Shown here in pieces: positions 26,096 to 35,666 of a DNA stretch of 64,000 nucleotides (positions within the stretch are counted from its first letter, which is position 1; each line of letters begins with the position of its first letter). A program made the translations under genes and the position numbers. Location: the NCBI RefSeq assembly GCF_028209395.1, contig NZ_JAQLDQ010000001.1, positions 1-64,000 on the forward strand, read 5' to 3'. Source of the stretch: Collinsella aerofaciens (GTDB lineage: Bacteria > Actinomycetota > Coriobacteriia > Coriobacteriales > Coriobacteriaceae). A model generated the notes under the pieces. The model made no database searches. It was not told where the DNA came from and was given only the letters and a program-made list of their open reading frames with translations.

Positions 26096-27679
26096 TTACA
26101 GCTCGTAGAGCGTGGTGAACTTGTCCTGCAGGTAGCTGCAGTAGTAGCGGGCATCGAACGCCATGCCGCACGCGCCCTTGATGAGCTCCGGCGCGTCCTT
26201 GGCGCGGCCCCACTGCCAAATGTGCTCGCCCAGCCAGGCGCGGACGGGTGTCAGGTCGCCGCTCGCACAGGCGCCGTTGAGGTCGACACCGTCGCGGCAC
26301 ATGGCCGGCACAAACATGGCGTCGTAGGCGCTGCCCAGCGCATAGGTGGGGAAGTAGCCAAACGAGCCGCCGCTCCAGTGCGTATCCTGTAGGCAGCCGT
26401 GCGTGTCGTCGGGAACGGGAATGCCCAGGTACTCATCCATGAAGCGGTTCCAAAGCGCGGGGATATCCTTGGCTGTGGCCTCGCCGGCAAACAGCATGCG
26501 CTCGATCTCGTAGCGCACCATAACGTGCAGCGGATAGGTGAGCTCGTCGGCCTCGGTGCGGATCAGCGAAGGCTGCGCGATGTTCACGGCGTGGTAGAGC
26601 GTGTCCTCGTCGACGTCGCCGTAGACCTCGGGTGCGTGGCGGCGCAGCACCTCGAGCAGCGGTCCCATAAAGGCGCGGCTGCGACCCACGGTGTTCTCGA
26701 AAAAGCGGCTCTGGCTCTCGTGGATGCCCATGGAGGTGCCGCCCTCAAGACAGGTGCGCGCATAGGCGGGATTGACGCCCAGCTCGTACATGGCGTGTCC
26801 TGCCTCGTGGATGATGCTGAAGACGTTGGAGATGCAGTCGTTCTCGTAGATGTGCGTCGCGATGCGCGCATCACCCACGGCAAAGCCCTCGCTAAACGGG
26901 TGCTCGGTAAAGGCGAGCGTGGTGTCGTCCAGGTTCAGGCCGACAAGCTTCATCAGATCGAAGCTCATGGCACGCTGGGCAGCCTCGGGCACGCGGGCAT
27001 GCAAAAAGTCGGCAGCGGGCTGCTGGCCGCGCTCGCCGATGGCGTGCACGAGCGGCACGACCGTGGCCTTGACCTCCTCGCAAAACGCGTCGAAGCTCTT
27101 GGCGGAAAGGCCGCGCTCGTACTGGTCGAGCCAAACATCGTAGGGGTCGCGCTTGGGATCCATGAGCTCTGCCTGATGCTTAAGTTGGGCGACGATTCTA
27201 TCCACATAGGGCTCAAAGCTCGCCCAGTCGTTGGCCGTCTTGGCTTTGTGCCACACGGCGTCGGCCTCGCAGGTGAGCCTGGTCCAGGCCTCGGCCTCCT
27301 CGGTAGGAATAACGCTTGCCTCGCGTTGATCGCGGCCGAGCACGCGGATCTCGTCAAGCAGCTGCGGGTCGTCTACGTGTCCGCCTGCAACCGTCTCGCG
27401 CGCTAACGAGCGTACGAGCTCAACGGACTTCTCGCTGGTCAGCAGCTTGTGATGCTCGCCGGCAAGGGTGCCCATGGCGTCGGCACGGGCGGCGGCACCG
27501 TTGGCGGGAGCAATCGTCGCTCCATCGAACTCGGCAATCTTGAGCAGGTACTCGCGAGTCCACAGCTTGCCCTCGAGCTTGCGGAATTTTTTGACGGCCT
27601 TATCGACTTTAGCGGCCTTGACGCCCTTGGCAGCCTTTGCCACGGCGGCTTGGGCCTTCTTATCGAGTTTCTTTCCCAT
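26096..27679 (-). CDS. M32 family metallocarboxypeptidase (carboxypeptidase Taq type)
   Basis: Zinc motif HEAGH (in IIHEAGHAMYELGV) followed by GTSMGIHESQSRFFEN, the family's conserved HES/GI segment, and the C-terminal SFGYFPTYALGSAYDA. 527 aa is slightly longer than the usual ~500 because of a lysine/alanine-rich N-terminus (KKLDKKAQAAVAKAAKGVKA). The peptidase removes C-terminal residues from peptides in the cytosol. AAGGATACGG precedes the ATG. Monocistronic. Confidence 0.93.
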   Translation of the reverse strand: MGKKLDKKAQAAVAKAAKGVKAAKVDKAVKKFRKLEGKLWTREYLLKIAEFDGATIAPANGAAARADAMGTLAGEHHKLLTSEKSVELVRSLARETVAGGHVDDPQLLDEIRVLGRDQREASVIPTEEAEAWTRLTCEADAVWHKAKTANDWASFEPYVDRIVAQLKHQAELMDPKRDPYDVWLDQYERGLSAKSFDAFCEEVKATVVPLVHAIGERGQQPAADFLHARVPEAAQRAMSFDLMKLVGLNLDDTTLAFTEHPFSEGFAVGDARIATHIYENDCISNVFSIIHEAGHAMYELGVNPAYARTCLEGGTSMGIHESQSRFFENTVGRSRAFMGPLLEVLRRHAPEVYGDVDEDTLYHAVNIAQPSLIRTEADELTYPLHVMVRYEIERMLFAGEATAKDIPALWNRFMDEYLGIPVPDDTHGCLQDTHWSGGSFGYFPTYALGSAYDAMFVPAMCRDGVDLNGACASGDLTPVRAWLGEHIWQWGRAKDAPELIKGACGMAFDARYYCSYLQDKFTTLYEL

Positions 27680-27811
27680 ACCGTATCCTTAATCTCGCAG
27701 GTCGAGCGCCGCAGGTGGGCGCGCGGCCAGTTTTGCACAGCTACCTGCCTTGTACCCAGCGCTAACAAAACGGAACGCGGCGATATGCTCGCAGAATGTG
27801 TTATCCTATAG

Positions 27812-28099
27812 CCCAATGCGTTGACGGAGAGGGTTTTGCCCGTCGCGTCGCCGGCAAGAGAGGGAAGGTCATGGGCTGCAAGCCTTCCTGCGGTGGCAAG
27901 GGCCAAGCGTTCACTCCCGAGCAGCAACCTCAACGGGCACGCGGCCAGCGGCGGCGAAGCCCCAGTAGGGAAGCCGTGAGCCTCGCGACAAGGGGCAAAG
28001 AGTGGGCGCGGCGGGCCAGACATCCGCCGGGTCAAACAAGGTGGTACCGCGGAATTCAACCGTCCTTGGGCAATGCACATGCCCGAGGGCGGTTTTTTG
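27812..28099 (+). ncRNA. T-box leader for pheST
   Basis: The canonical T-box antiterminator core is seen at about 28031-28052 (AACAAGGTGGTACCGCGG), which reads the uncharged tRNA end. It is followed by a strong terminator: CCGTCCTTGGGCA (28060-28072) with TGCCCGAGGGCGG and TTTTTT (28080-28098). Upstream ~220 nt are available for the specifier stem. Placement before pheS implies tRNA-Phe sensing, so transcription would rise when phenylalanine is short. I could not fix the specifier codon by eye. A TATCCT about 15 nt before the left edge may be the -10 box. Confidence 0.9.
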
Positions 28100-28184
28100 T
28101 TACCGAACCGGGCCGCGTTTTCGCAACGTCAGACGGCGGCAGCCGCCTCGGCAAGCGGGGAACGCGAGAGACGAAAGGGAAGAC

Positions 28185-29261
28185 ATGAGTCTGATTGATG
28201 ATCTGGTCAAACTCGAGGAAGAGGCCAAGGAGCTCGTCACTAGCGCCGACGACGCCGCCAAGCTCGAGGCTGCGCGCGTTGAGCTGCTCGGTCGCAAGGG
28301 CCGTATCACCGGCCTGATGCGCATGATGGGCAAGCTCGCCCCCGAGGATCGTCCCATGATGGGCAAACGCGCCAACGAGATGCGCCAGCTGATCGAGGGC
28401 ATGCTCGACGAGCGCACCACCGAGATGAAGGCCGCCGCCCTCAAGCACGCACTCGAGCACGAGGCCGTCGACATCACGCTGCCGGGCATCCGTCCGCAGA
28501 TCGGTCACCAGCACCTGATCAAGCAGATCATCGAGGAGGCCGAGGATATCTTCTGCGGCATCGGCTACACCGTCGAGTCCGGCCCCATGGTCGATACCTC
28601 CTACTACAACTTCACCGCGCTCAACGCGCCCATGGATCACCCGAGCCGCTCGGCTCGCGACACGTTCTATGTGGTCGACAACAACCCCGGTAGCGTCGCA
28701 CACCCCGAGGCTCACGCCCACGGCGAGTCCGACGTACTGCTGCGCACCCAGACCTCGGGTGTGCAGATCCACACCATGGAGTCGCAAAAGCCGCCCATCT
28801 ACATGATCTGCCCGGGCACCGTCTATCGTCCCGACACGGCCGACGCCTGCCACCTGCCGCAGTTCAACCAGATCGAGGGCCTGGTCGTCGACGAGGGCAT
28901 CACCTTTGGCGATCTTAAGGGCACGCTCGACTACTTTGTTAAGTGCATGTTTGGCGAGGATCGCAAGACGCGCTATCGCCCGCACTTCTTCCCCTTCACC
29001 GAGCCTTCCTGCGAGGTGGACGTGAGCTGCCACGTGTGTGGCGGCAAGGGCTGCAACTTCTGCAAGCACAGCGGCTGGATCGAGATCCTGGGCTGCGGCA
29101 TGGTCGACCCCAACGTCCTGATCAACTGCGGCATCGACCCCGAGAAGTACACCGGCTTCGCCTTTGGTATTGGCGCCGAGCGCGTCGCGGCACTGCGCTA
29201 CGACCTGCCCGACCTGCGCACGTTGATGACTGGTGACATGAGGTTCTTGAACCAGTTCTAG
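28185..29261 (+). CDS. pheS: Phenylalanyl-tRNA synthetase alpha subunit
   Basis: 358 aa. The N-terminal coiled coil (residues 1-90) contacts tRNA. The class II catalytic core includes motif 2 (HFFPFTEPSCEVDVSC) and motif 3 (GFAFGIGAERVAAL), with DTFYVVDNN before them. AAAGGGAAG precedes the ATG at 28185; the open frame extends upstream through the T-box but has no supported start. Forms an alpha2-beta2 complex with the next gene product. Confidence 0.97.
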   Translation: MSLIDDLVKLEEEAKELVTSADDAAKLEAARVELLGRKGRITGLMRMMGKLAPEDRPMMGKRANEMRQLIEGMLDERTTEMKAAALKHALEHEAVDITLPGIRPQIGHQHLIKQIIEEAEDIFCGIGYTVESGPMVDTSYYNFTALNAPMDHPSRSARDTFYVVDNNPGSVAHPEAHAHGESDVLLRTQTSGVQIHTMESQKPPIYMICPGTVYRPDTADACHLPQFNQIEGLVVDEGITFGDLKGTLDYFVKCMFGEDRKTRYRPHFFPFTEPSCEVDVSCHVCGGKGCNFCKHSGWIEILGCGMVDPNVLINCGIDPEKYTGFAFGIGAERVAALRYDLPDLRTLMTGDMRFLNQF

Positions 29262-29324
29262 AACGCTTTCTTCTTAGTTGCAGTTTCCGGCTCAAAGCCG
29301 CATTTATGAAAGGAGACCAGTTAG

Positions 29325-31778
29325 ATGCGTGTTTCTTACGACTGGCTCAAGACCATGATCGATATTCCGGAGGATCCCAAGACCCTTTCGGACGAATATA
29401 TCCGTACCGGCACCGAGGTCGAGGCGATCGACACCGTGGGCGAGTCCTTCGACCACGTGGTGACCGCCCAGGTGCTTACCAAGACCCCGCACCCCGATAG
29501 CGACCACATGTATGTGTGCTCGGTCGACGTGGGTGACAAGAACCTCGACGCCGACGGCAATCCCGCTCCGCTGCAGATCGTCTGCGGCGCGCAGAACTTC
29601 GAGGCCGGCGACCACATCGTCACGGCCATGATCGGCGCTGTCCTGCCCGGCGACGTCAAGATCAAGAAGAGCAAGCTTCGCGGCGTCGTGTCCATGGGCA
29701 TGAACTGCTCCGCGCGCGAGCTCGGCCTGGGCGGCGACCACTCCGGCATTATGATCCTGCCCGAGGATACGCCCTGCGGCATGCCGTTTGCCGAGTACGT
29801 GGGCTCGAGCGATACCGTGCTTGACTGCGAGATCACGCCCAACCGTCCCGATTGCCTGTCCATGATCGGCATGGCCCGCGAGACCGGCGCCATCTTCGAC
29901 CGCGATTTCCACGTTGAGCTGCCTGCCATCAAGGCCGAGACCGGCCGCGCGACCGACGACGAGCTTTCGGTCGAGATTGCCGACGAGGGCCTGTGCGACC
30001 GCTACGTCGCCCGCATCGTGCGCAACGTGAAGGTCGGCCCCTCGCCCGACTGGATGGTCAAGCGCCTCAACGCCCTGGGCGTGCGCCCGCACAACAACAT
30101 TGTCGATATCACCAACTACGTGATGATGCTCACCGGTCAGCCGCTGCACGCCTTTGACCTGGACACCTTTGCCGAGCGCGATGGCCGCCGTCGTGTGGTG
30201 GTCCGCGCCGCCCAGCAGGATGAGAAGTTCACGACGCTCGACGGCGAGGAGCGCACGCTCGACGCCGGCATGGGTCTCATCACCGACGGCGAGCGCCCCG
30301 TGGCGCTGGCCGGCGTTATGGGCGGCATGGATTCCGAGATCGAGGACGACACCGTCGATGTGATGGTCGAGAGTGCCTGCTTCAACGCCGGTCGCACCTC
30401 GCACACCAGCCGCGACCTGTCCCTGATCTCTGACGCCTCCATTCGCTTTGAGCGCCAGGTTGACGAGACCGGCTGCGTGGACGTCGCCAACGTTGCCTGC
30501 GCGCTCATCGAGGAGATCGCCGGCGGCGAGGTTGCTCCCGGCTATGTCGACGTTTTCCCTGCGCCCAAGACTATCGACAGCATCAAGCTGCGCCTGGCCC
30601 GCGTGCATGCCATCTGCGGTGCCGACATCGAGCCCGAGTTTATCGAGCGTTCGCTCACCCGCCTGGGCTGCACCGTCGAGCGCGACGGCGATGACTTCAT
30701 GGTCACCCCGCCGAGCTTCCGTCCCGACCTGCCGCGCGAGATCGACCTGATCGAGGAGGTCCTGCGCCTGTGGGGCATGGGCCGTGTGACGGCGACCATC
30801 CCGGCTGCCAAGAACCACATCGGCGGCCTGACCCGCGAGCAGAAGCTCACCCGCAAGGTCGGCGAGATCCTGCGCGCCTGCGGCCTCAACGAGACCACGA
30901 CTTTCGGCTTTGCCGCCCCGGGCGACCTGGAGAAGATCGGTATGTCCACCGAGGGTCGCGGTTGCCCCGTGGTGCTCATGAACCCGCTGGTAGCCGAGCA
31001 GACCGAGATGCGTCGTTCGCTGTTGCCGGGCCTGCTGCAGTCCGTGGCCTATAACGAGGCCCACGGCACGCCCAACGTGCACCTGTACGAGGTCGGCAGC
31101 CTGTTCCACGGTCGCGAGAACGCCAGCCTGCCCAAGGAGACCAAGTCCGTGGCGGGCGTGCTCTCGGGCCAGTGGAGCGAGCAGTCCTGGAACATGAAGT
31201 ACCGCAAGCTGCGTTTCTTCTTTGGCAAGGGCATTGTCGAGGAGCTGCTCGCCCAGCTGCGCATCGAGAAGGTTCGCTTCCGTCCCGTCGAGGGCGAGGG
31301 CTACGCTTTCTTGCAGCCGGGTCGTGCGGCCGAGGTTCTGTCCGGCGGCACCGTACTGGGCTGGGTCGGCGAGATTCACCCCGAGGCGCGCGAGGCGATG
31401 GGCATCGATGAGGTCGTCGTTGCCTTTGAGCTCGATCTGGACAAGCTGATCAAGGGCGCCCGCAATCAGGAGAACTACCGCGAGTTCTCGCAGTACCCGG
31501 CTGTTGAGCACGACCTTGCTATCGTGGTCGACAATGCTGTGACCTGCGAGGATCTTGAGCGCCGCATTACCAGCGCCGGCGGCAAGCTGCTCGAGGGCGT
31601 GCGCCTGTTCGACGTCTACCGCGATCCCATCCGCATCGGAGCGGGCAAGAAGTCCATGGCCTTTGCGCTTACGTATCGCTCCGACGACCACACGCTCACC
31701 AGCGAAGAGGTCGAGAAGGCGCACCAGAAGATCGTCACCAAGGTATGCAAGGGCGTAAACGGCGAGGTCCGCGGATAG
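29325..31778 (+). CDS. pheT: Phenylalanyl-tRNA synthetase beta subunit
   Basis: 817 aa. Domains in order: N-terminal tRNA-binding OB fold (residues ~40-150, HPDSDHMYVCSVDVG), B3/B4 editing domain (~200-380), B5 domain (~400-475), catalytic-like core (DLIEEVLRLWG onward), and C-terminal ferredoxin-fold anticodon-binding domain ending with FALTYRSDDHTLT. AAGGAG precedes the ATG 63 nt after pheS. Co-transcribed with pheS under the T-box. Confidence 0.97.
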   Translation: MRVSYDWLKTMIDIPEDPKTLSDEYIRTGTEVEAIDTVGESFDHVVTAQVLTKTPHPDSDHMYVCSVDVGDKNLDADGNPAPLQIVCGAQNFEAGDHIVTAMIGAVLPGDVKIKKSKLRGVVSMGMNCSARELGLGGDHSGIMILPEDTPCGMPFAEYVGSSDTVLDCEITPNRPDCLSMIGMARETGAIFDRDFHVELPAIKAETGRATDDELSVEIADEGLCDRYVARIVRNVKVGPSPDWMVKRLNALGVRPHNNIVDITNYVMMLTGQPLHAFDLDTFAERDGRRRVVVRAAQQDEKFTTLDGEERTLDAGMGLITDGERPVALAGVMGGMDSEIEDDTVDVMVESACFNAGRTSHTSRDLSLISDASIRFERQVDETGCVDVANVACALIEEIAGGEVAPGYVDVFPAPKTIDSIKLRLARVHAICGADIEPEFIERSLTRLGCTVERDGDDFMVTPPSFRPDLPREIDLIEEVLRLWGMGRVTATIPAAKNHIGGLTREQKLTRKVGEILRACGLNETTTFGFAAPGDLEKIGMSTEGRGCPVVLMNPLVAEQTEMRRSLLPGLLQSVAYNEAHGTPNVHLYEVGSLFHGRENASLPKETKSVAGVLSGQWSEQSWNMKYRKLRFFFGKGIVEELLAQLRIEKVRFRPVEGEGYAFLQPGRAAEVLSGGTVLGWVGEIHPEAREAMGIDEVVVAFELDLDKLIKGARNQENYREFSQYPAVEHDLAIVVDNAVTCEDLERRITSAGGKLLEGVRLFDVYRDPIRIGAGKKSMAFALTYRSDDHTLTSEEVEKAHQKIVTKVCKGVNGEVRG

Positions 31779-31886
31779 GGCTTGCGCTGGGGTATGGGTC
31801 AGCGGTGGTTGCCGCCGAGTCTTACGTGACCGCTATGCTCGATATAAGGCACCGTTGAGCCTTCATATATGACACGCGCATTACAT

Positions 31887-31921
31887 AACGGCGTGCTGCT
31901 TTGTCGGCAGTGCGCCGTTTT
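31887..31921 (+). terminator. Probable terminator of pheST
   Basis: AACGGCGTGCTGC pairs imperfectly with GGCAGTGCGCCGTT and is followed by TT. The next promoter overlaps its right half. Confidence 0.55.
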
Positions 31922-31967
31922 GCTATGATAGCCCGCGGCGTGTTACGAATCTTACAATGCGTAACAC
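31901..31967 (+). promoter_or_regulatory. Promoter and NikR-type operator of the nickel/cobalt transporter operon
   Basis: TTGTCG (31901-31906), 17 nt, TATGAT (31924-31929) form a promoter. GTGTTAC-N14-GTAACAC at 31940-31967 lies over the predicted transcription start. This perfect palindrome has the form described for NikR sites in some bacteria, so nickel-dependent repression is inferred. No B12-box is present, arguing against a cobalamin riboswitch. Confidence 0.65.
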
Positions 31968-32024
31968 TGACAAGGTGATTTAAGCGGCGTTGCAATTCTG
32001 TGCGCCGATAACCGGGAGGCGCCC

Positions 32025-33110
32025 ATGCACATTCCAGATAATTATCTGTCCCCGCAGACGGATGCCGTCATGGCAGTGGCAATGGTGCCCGTTTGGGTCC
32101 ACTGCATCAAAAAGGTGCGTGCCACGCTCGATCGCGAGCACATGGCTTTCCTGGGCATCTGCGCCGCATTTTCCTTCTTGCTCATGATGTTCAACGTGCC
32201 GCTGCCCGGCGGCACCACGGGTCACGCCGTCGGCGGCGCGCTCATCGCGCTGCTGCTGGGCCCGGAGGCCGCGGCCATTGCTGTCTCGGTCGCGCTGGCG
32301 CTACAGGCACTACTGTTTGGCGACGGCGGCATCCTGTCCTTTGGCGCCAACTGCTTTAACATGGCCTTCGTGCTGCCGTTTGCCGCTGCTATCGTGTTCC
32401 GTGCGCTCAACAGCCGTCTGCACGACAAGAGCTGGGGCACCTCGGTTTCGGCCATCGTAAGCGGCTGGGTCGGCCTGTGCCTGGCGGCCCTGTGCGCGGC
32501 AATCGAGTTTGGTATTCAGCCGATGCTCTTTACCAACGCTTCGGGCGCGCCGCTGTACTGCCCCTTCCCGTTGTCTATTGCCATTCCTGCCATGATGATC
32601 CCGCATATGCTGGTTGCCGGCGTGGTCGAGGGCGTGGCGACGGCTGCGATTTACGGTTTCATTAAGAAGACGGCGCCGAGCGTTATCGTCGGGCCCGAGG
32701 CCGTCGATGGCCAGCTTGCTGCCGAGGGCGCTGCTGCCAAGAAGACCTCGCTGGTCCCCACACTCATCCTGGTTGCCGTGCTTGTCGTGGCCACGCCGCT
32801 GGGCCTGCTGGCCACGGGTGACGCCTGGGGTGAGTGGGACGCCGAGGGCGCCGCGACCGCCGTTCAGGAGGCTGGTGACAACAGTCTGCAGACTTCGGTC
32901 GGCCTCGATACCCCGACCTTTGCCGACGCTCTGCCCACGGGCGATTATCTGCAGGCCTATTCCGAGGAGCAGGGTCTTGGCTTTGCCGGCCAGGCCGCGA
33001 TGTATATTCTTTCGGGCGTGATTGGCGTGGCGGTGCTCACCATCGCATTCCGTCTGATTTCGCTGACGGTCAAGGAAAGCGGTGCTCATGGCAATAGCCA
33101 AGCTGCCTAG
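32025..33110 (+). CDS. ECF-type nickel/cobalt transporter substrate-binding component (CbiM/NikM)
   Basis: Starts MHIPDNYLSP, the conserved N-terminal metal-binding segment whose His2 and free amino end bind Ni/Co in this family. About seven membrane helices follow (for example TGHAVGGALIALLLGPEAAA). A C-terminal extension ends in a helix and PLGLLATGDAWGEW, resembling the PDGLE/NikN-type extra domain that replaces a separate CbiN subunit. 361 aa. The upstream NikR-type palindrome favours nickel. Works with the CbiQ and CbiO components encoded next. GGGAGGCG ribosome site. Confidence 0.88.
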   Translation: MHIPDNYLSPQTDAVMAVAMVPVWVHCIKKVRATLDREHMAFLGICAAFSFLLMMFNVPLPGGTTGHAVGGALIALLLGPEAAAIAVSVALALQALLFGDGGILSFGANCFNMAFVLPFAAAIVFRALNSRLHDKSWGTSVSAIVSGWVGLCLAALCAAIEFGIQPMLFTNASGAPLYCPFPLSIAIPAMMIPHMLVAGVVEGVATAAIYGFIKKTAPSVIVGPEAVDGQLAAEGAAAKKTSLVPTLILVAVLVVATPLGLLATGDAWGEWDAEGAATAVQEAGDNSLQTSVGLDTPTFADALPTGDYLQAYSEEQGLGFAGQAAMYILSGVIGVAVLTIAFRLISLTVKESGAHGNSQAA

Positions 33111-33924
33111 CTGGCTTGCGGCCGAGGAGCGATACGAGCCCGCGGGGGTTCGGCATCGAGTGATGCAAAAGAATGTCCTGCACCTGGCGAGCCTGCTTGA
33201 GCGGGTTCGCCTGGGTGGAGGCGCGCACGAGGGCGGGTCGATGGTCGACCGCGCCCTTTCTTGCGTTTCGGCTCCGGTGCGCCTGGTGGGGATGTTCGTT
33301 TGCGTCCTGTGCGTGTGTCTGACGCAGAGCCCGCTGTACCTCATGCTGATGGCGGCTATCGCACTGGTGCTCGTTGCCGTGCGCCCCGTACGCGGACTGC
33401 GGGCAACCTTTGTGCCGGCGCTTGGCGCTGCGGGGCTCGCGGTGGTTCTGGCGCTGCCCGCCTTGCTGCTGGACGCTTCTGCCGCGGGCGCCATGCTCAA
33501 GATTGCGCTCAAGACCTTCATTAATGTGTCGCTAGTGCTGGGCGTTTCGTGGACCCTCACGTGGAGCCGCATGTCGGCGTCGCTCAAGATGCTGCATCTA
33601 CCCGACGAAGTTATCTTTACGTTTGATATGGCGCTCAAGCACATCGAGGTGCTGGGTCGCACGGCGCACAATCTGTGCGAATCGGTCATGCTGCGCAGCG
33701 TGGGTCGTGCGCCTGCGGGTTTTTCGCGCACCGACTCGCTGGCGGGTATCATGGGCATGACGTTTATCAAGGCGATGGAATGCAGCAGCGCGATGGACGA
33801 GGCTATGCTTTGCCGCGGCTTTGCCGGTGCGTATCCGGCGCCCGCGCGTGTCGGGTTTGGCTGGCGCGATGCGGTCTATGCGGCCGGCGTGGCGCTGCTG
33901 GCAGTGTTGTGCGCCGTGCTGTAG
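33088..33924 (+). CDS. ECF transporter transmembrane component (CbiQ/NikQ)
   Basis: EcfT-type membrane protein with a short cytosolic N-terminus, four to six helices and the coupling-helix region (LGRTAHNLCESVMLRSVGR) that docks on the ATPase. It overlaps the end of the preceding gene by 23 nt, so translation is probably coupled. ATG at 33088 follows GGAAAG; a GTG two codons earlier is possible. 278 aa. Confidence 0.82.
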   Translation: MAIAKLPSWLAAEERYEPAGVRHRVMQKNVLHLASLLERVRLGGGAHEGGSMVDRALSCVSAPVRLVGMFVCVLCVCLTQSPLYLMLMAAIALVLVAVRPVRGLRATFVPALGAAGLAVVLALPALLLDASAAGAMLKIALKTFINVSLVLGVSWTLTWSRMSASLKMLHLPDEVIFTFDMALKHIEVLGRTAHNLCESVMLRSVGRAPAGFSRTDSLAGIMGMTFIKAMECSSAMDEAMLCRGFAGAYPAPARVGFGWRDAVYAAGVALLAVLCAVL

Positions 33925-33946
33925 ACGCTGCTGGTTTCGACTGGGG

Positions 33947-34738
33947 ATGCAAATAGGGAAGGGCGACGTTTTGACGATCGATATGAATAGTGCGGCGGGC
34001 ACGAACGGCGCGCGCGCCGAGGCCATGCCGCTCATCGAGCTGCGCGACGTGGTGTTCTCCTATGCGGGGCATACGGTTGTCGATGGTGTGTCGCTGCAGG
34101 TCGATCGTGGTGAACTCGTTGCCCTGCTCGGTCCCAACGGCTGCGGCAAGACGACGATCATGCGCCTTATCAACGGCCTTGAGCTCGCGGACGCAGGGGC
34201 ATACCTGTTCGACGGGCATGTGATCGATGCGGCGTTTCTAAAGGATTCCGCGGCTGCTCAGCGTTTTCATCAGCGCGTGGGCTTTGTGTTCCAGAATGCC
34301 GATGCCCAGCTCTTTTGCGCTACGGTGGGCGAGGAAGTTGCTTTTGGTCCCGCGCAGATGGGGCTGCCGGCAGACGAGCTCGAGCGCCGCGTGCGCGATG
34401 CCATGGAACTGTTCCAGGTTACCGATCTGGTCGATGCCTCGCCTTATCAGCTTTCGGGCGGGCAAAAGAAGCGTGTTGCGCTGGCTGCCGTCGTGTCGAT
34501 GAACCCCGATATCCTGGTGCTCGACGAGCCTACCAATGGACTTGACGAGGACTCTTGCGACATCGTGGTCAACTTCCTGCTGGCCTATGTTGCTGCCGGT
34601 AAGACGGTCTTGATGAGTACACATCATCAGGATTTGGTGCGACGCCTGGGTGCCCGCGCCATCTATATCGATCGATACCACCATGTGGTCGAGGCACCTT
34701 CGCCGTCGTATGGAACCGAAAGCGGTGCTACGGACTAG
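33947..34738 (+). CDS. ECF transporter ATPase (CbiO/NikO)
   Basis: ABC ATPase: Walker A GPNGCGKTT, Q-loop VFQNADAQLF, signature LSGGQKKRVALA, Walker B ILVLDEPTNGLD, switch His in STHHQD. It powers metal uptake with the two membrane components just upstream. The start is uncertain: ATG 33947 has a weak site, TTG 33971 has GGGAAGGG at good distance, ATG 33983 gives the shortest form. All retain the complete domain. Confidence 0.92.
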   Translation: MQIGKGDVLTIDMNSAAGTNGARAEAMPLIELRDVVFSYAGHTVVDGVSLQVDRGELVALLGPNGCGKTTIMRLINGLELADAGAYLFDGHVIDAAFLKDSAAAQRFHQRVGFVFQNADAQLFCATVGEEVAFGPAQMGLPADELERRVRDAMELFQVTDLVDASPYQLSGGQKKRVALAAVVSMNPDILVLDEPTNGLDEDSCDIVVNFLLAYVAAGKTVLMSTHHQDLVRRLGARAIYIDRYHHVVEAPSPSYGTESGATD

Positions 34739-34817
34739 TTGCTGCGTAGAGCGTGCGTAGCCGCCCGCGCGGCTTTGCCGTGATGGTATAGTTATCCAGG
34801 TTTTTATGGGGGTGGCT

Positions 34818-35666
34818 ATGCCAAGCTGGAACATTCATATCGCTCAGACGGAGCGTTTGCTGGAGCGCACCGGTGCGCTTGCCAATAGCGTGCGCGACCG
34901 CAATGCCTTTTTGTTTGGCTGCGTGGTTCCGGATATTTTCGTGGGCTATATGGTCCCTGGCATCGCCGATCCCATCCCGTACCGCATTACGCACTTTGCA
35001 AAGCCCGAGCCTATCCCTAAGCCTCGTGAGCATGAGTTCTGGGATACCTATGTGGCACCGTTGCTTAAAAGTTCGCCCACCGGTGCGCCAGCCGCGGCTA
35101 CCTCGATTGTCGAGGAGCGCGAGCGACTGAATCGCGTGCACTATCCCCAGCGCTACAGGGATGCCGAGCCGGTTGCCGGTCCCGGCGCCTGTGAGTTCTC
35201 GCTTGCATCCGAAGATGTGGCGCAGTCGTTGCTCGATTTGACACTGGGTGTCTGGTCGCATCTGGTGGCCGATACCGTATGGAATACGCGCGTGAATCAG
35301 TACCTGGAGGCGCACGGCGGCAAGCCGTGCGAGGAGTTCCGCATTAAAAAGCAAGGTGACTTTGACTGGTTTGGCAAGACGCTCGGCATTGTTTCGATTC
35401 CGCGCGCGACCGATCGCCTGTATACTGCGGCGACGCGTTTTGGGCAGTATCCCATCCATAAGGAGTATGTGCTCAAGACCATCGGCGTTATGCACGAGAT
35501 CGTGCGAGAAAACCCCGGTGAGCCCGACCATCCGCCATACCGCCTGCTGACCGAGGAGTTCTTCGACGCGACGTTTACCGAGGTGATCGAGCTGACCGAG
35601 GCGGGCTTTGCGGCTCGCGTTGCCGCTTCTGACGTCCCCGCAGTCCCTCTGATCGCTAGCTGCTAG
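34818..35666 (+). CDS. Zinc-dependent phospholipase C-like (PF00882-type) protein
   Basis: Begins MPSWNIHIAQTERLL, the usual opening of this family in Gram-positive genomes, with the metal-ligand candidates H6, D in GCVVPDIF, H in ITHFAK, and H/D in WSHLVADTVWN. No signal peptide is seen, unlike secreted clostridial alpha-toxins, so a cytosolic hydrolase role is more likely; the substrate is unknown. 282 aa from the ATG with GGGGGTGG upstream. 79 nt after the ATPase gene, so it may be read through from the transporter operon without a functional link. Confidence 0.7.
   Translation: MPSWNIHIAQTERLLERTGALANSVRDRNAFLFGCVVPDIFVGYMVPGIADPIPYRITHFAKPEPIPKPREHEFWDTYVAPLLKSSPTGAPAAATSIVEERERLNRVHYPQRYRDAEPVAGPGACEFSLASEDVAQSLLDLTLGVWSHLVADTVWNTRVNQYLEAHGGKPCEEFRIKKQGDFDWFGKTLGIVSIPRATDRLYTAATRFGQYPIHKEYVLKTIGVMHEIVRENPGEPDHPPYRLLTEEFFDATFTEVIELTEAGFAARVAASDVPAVPLIASC

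Noticed and set aside
29304..31724. 806-codon frame antisense to pheT
   Set aside because: Shadow frame; pheT carries all family motifs.
31780..32024. Cobalamin riboswitch upstream of the CbiM-like gene
   Set aside because: No B12-box or the expected long conserved leader; a terminator, promoter and NikR-type palindrome fill the space.
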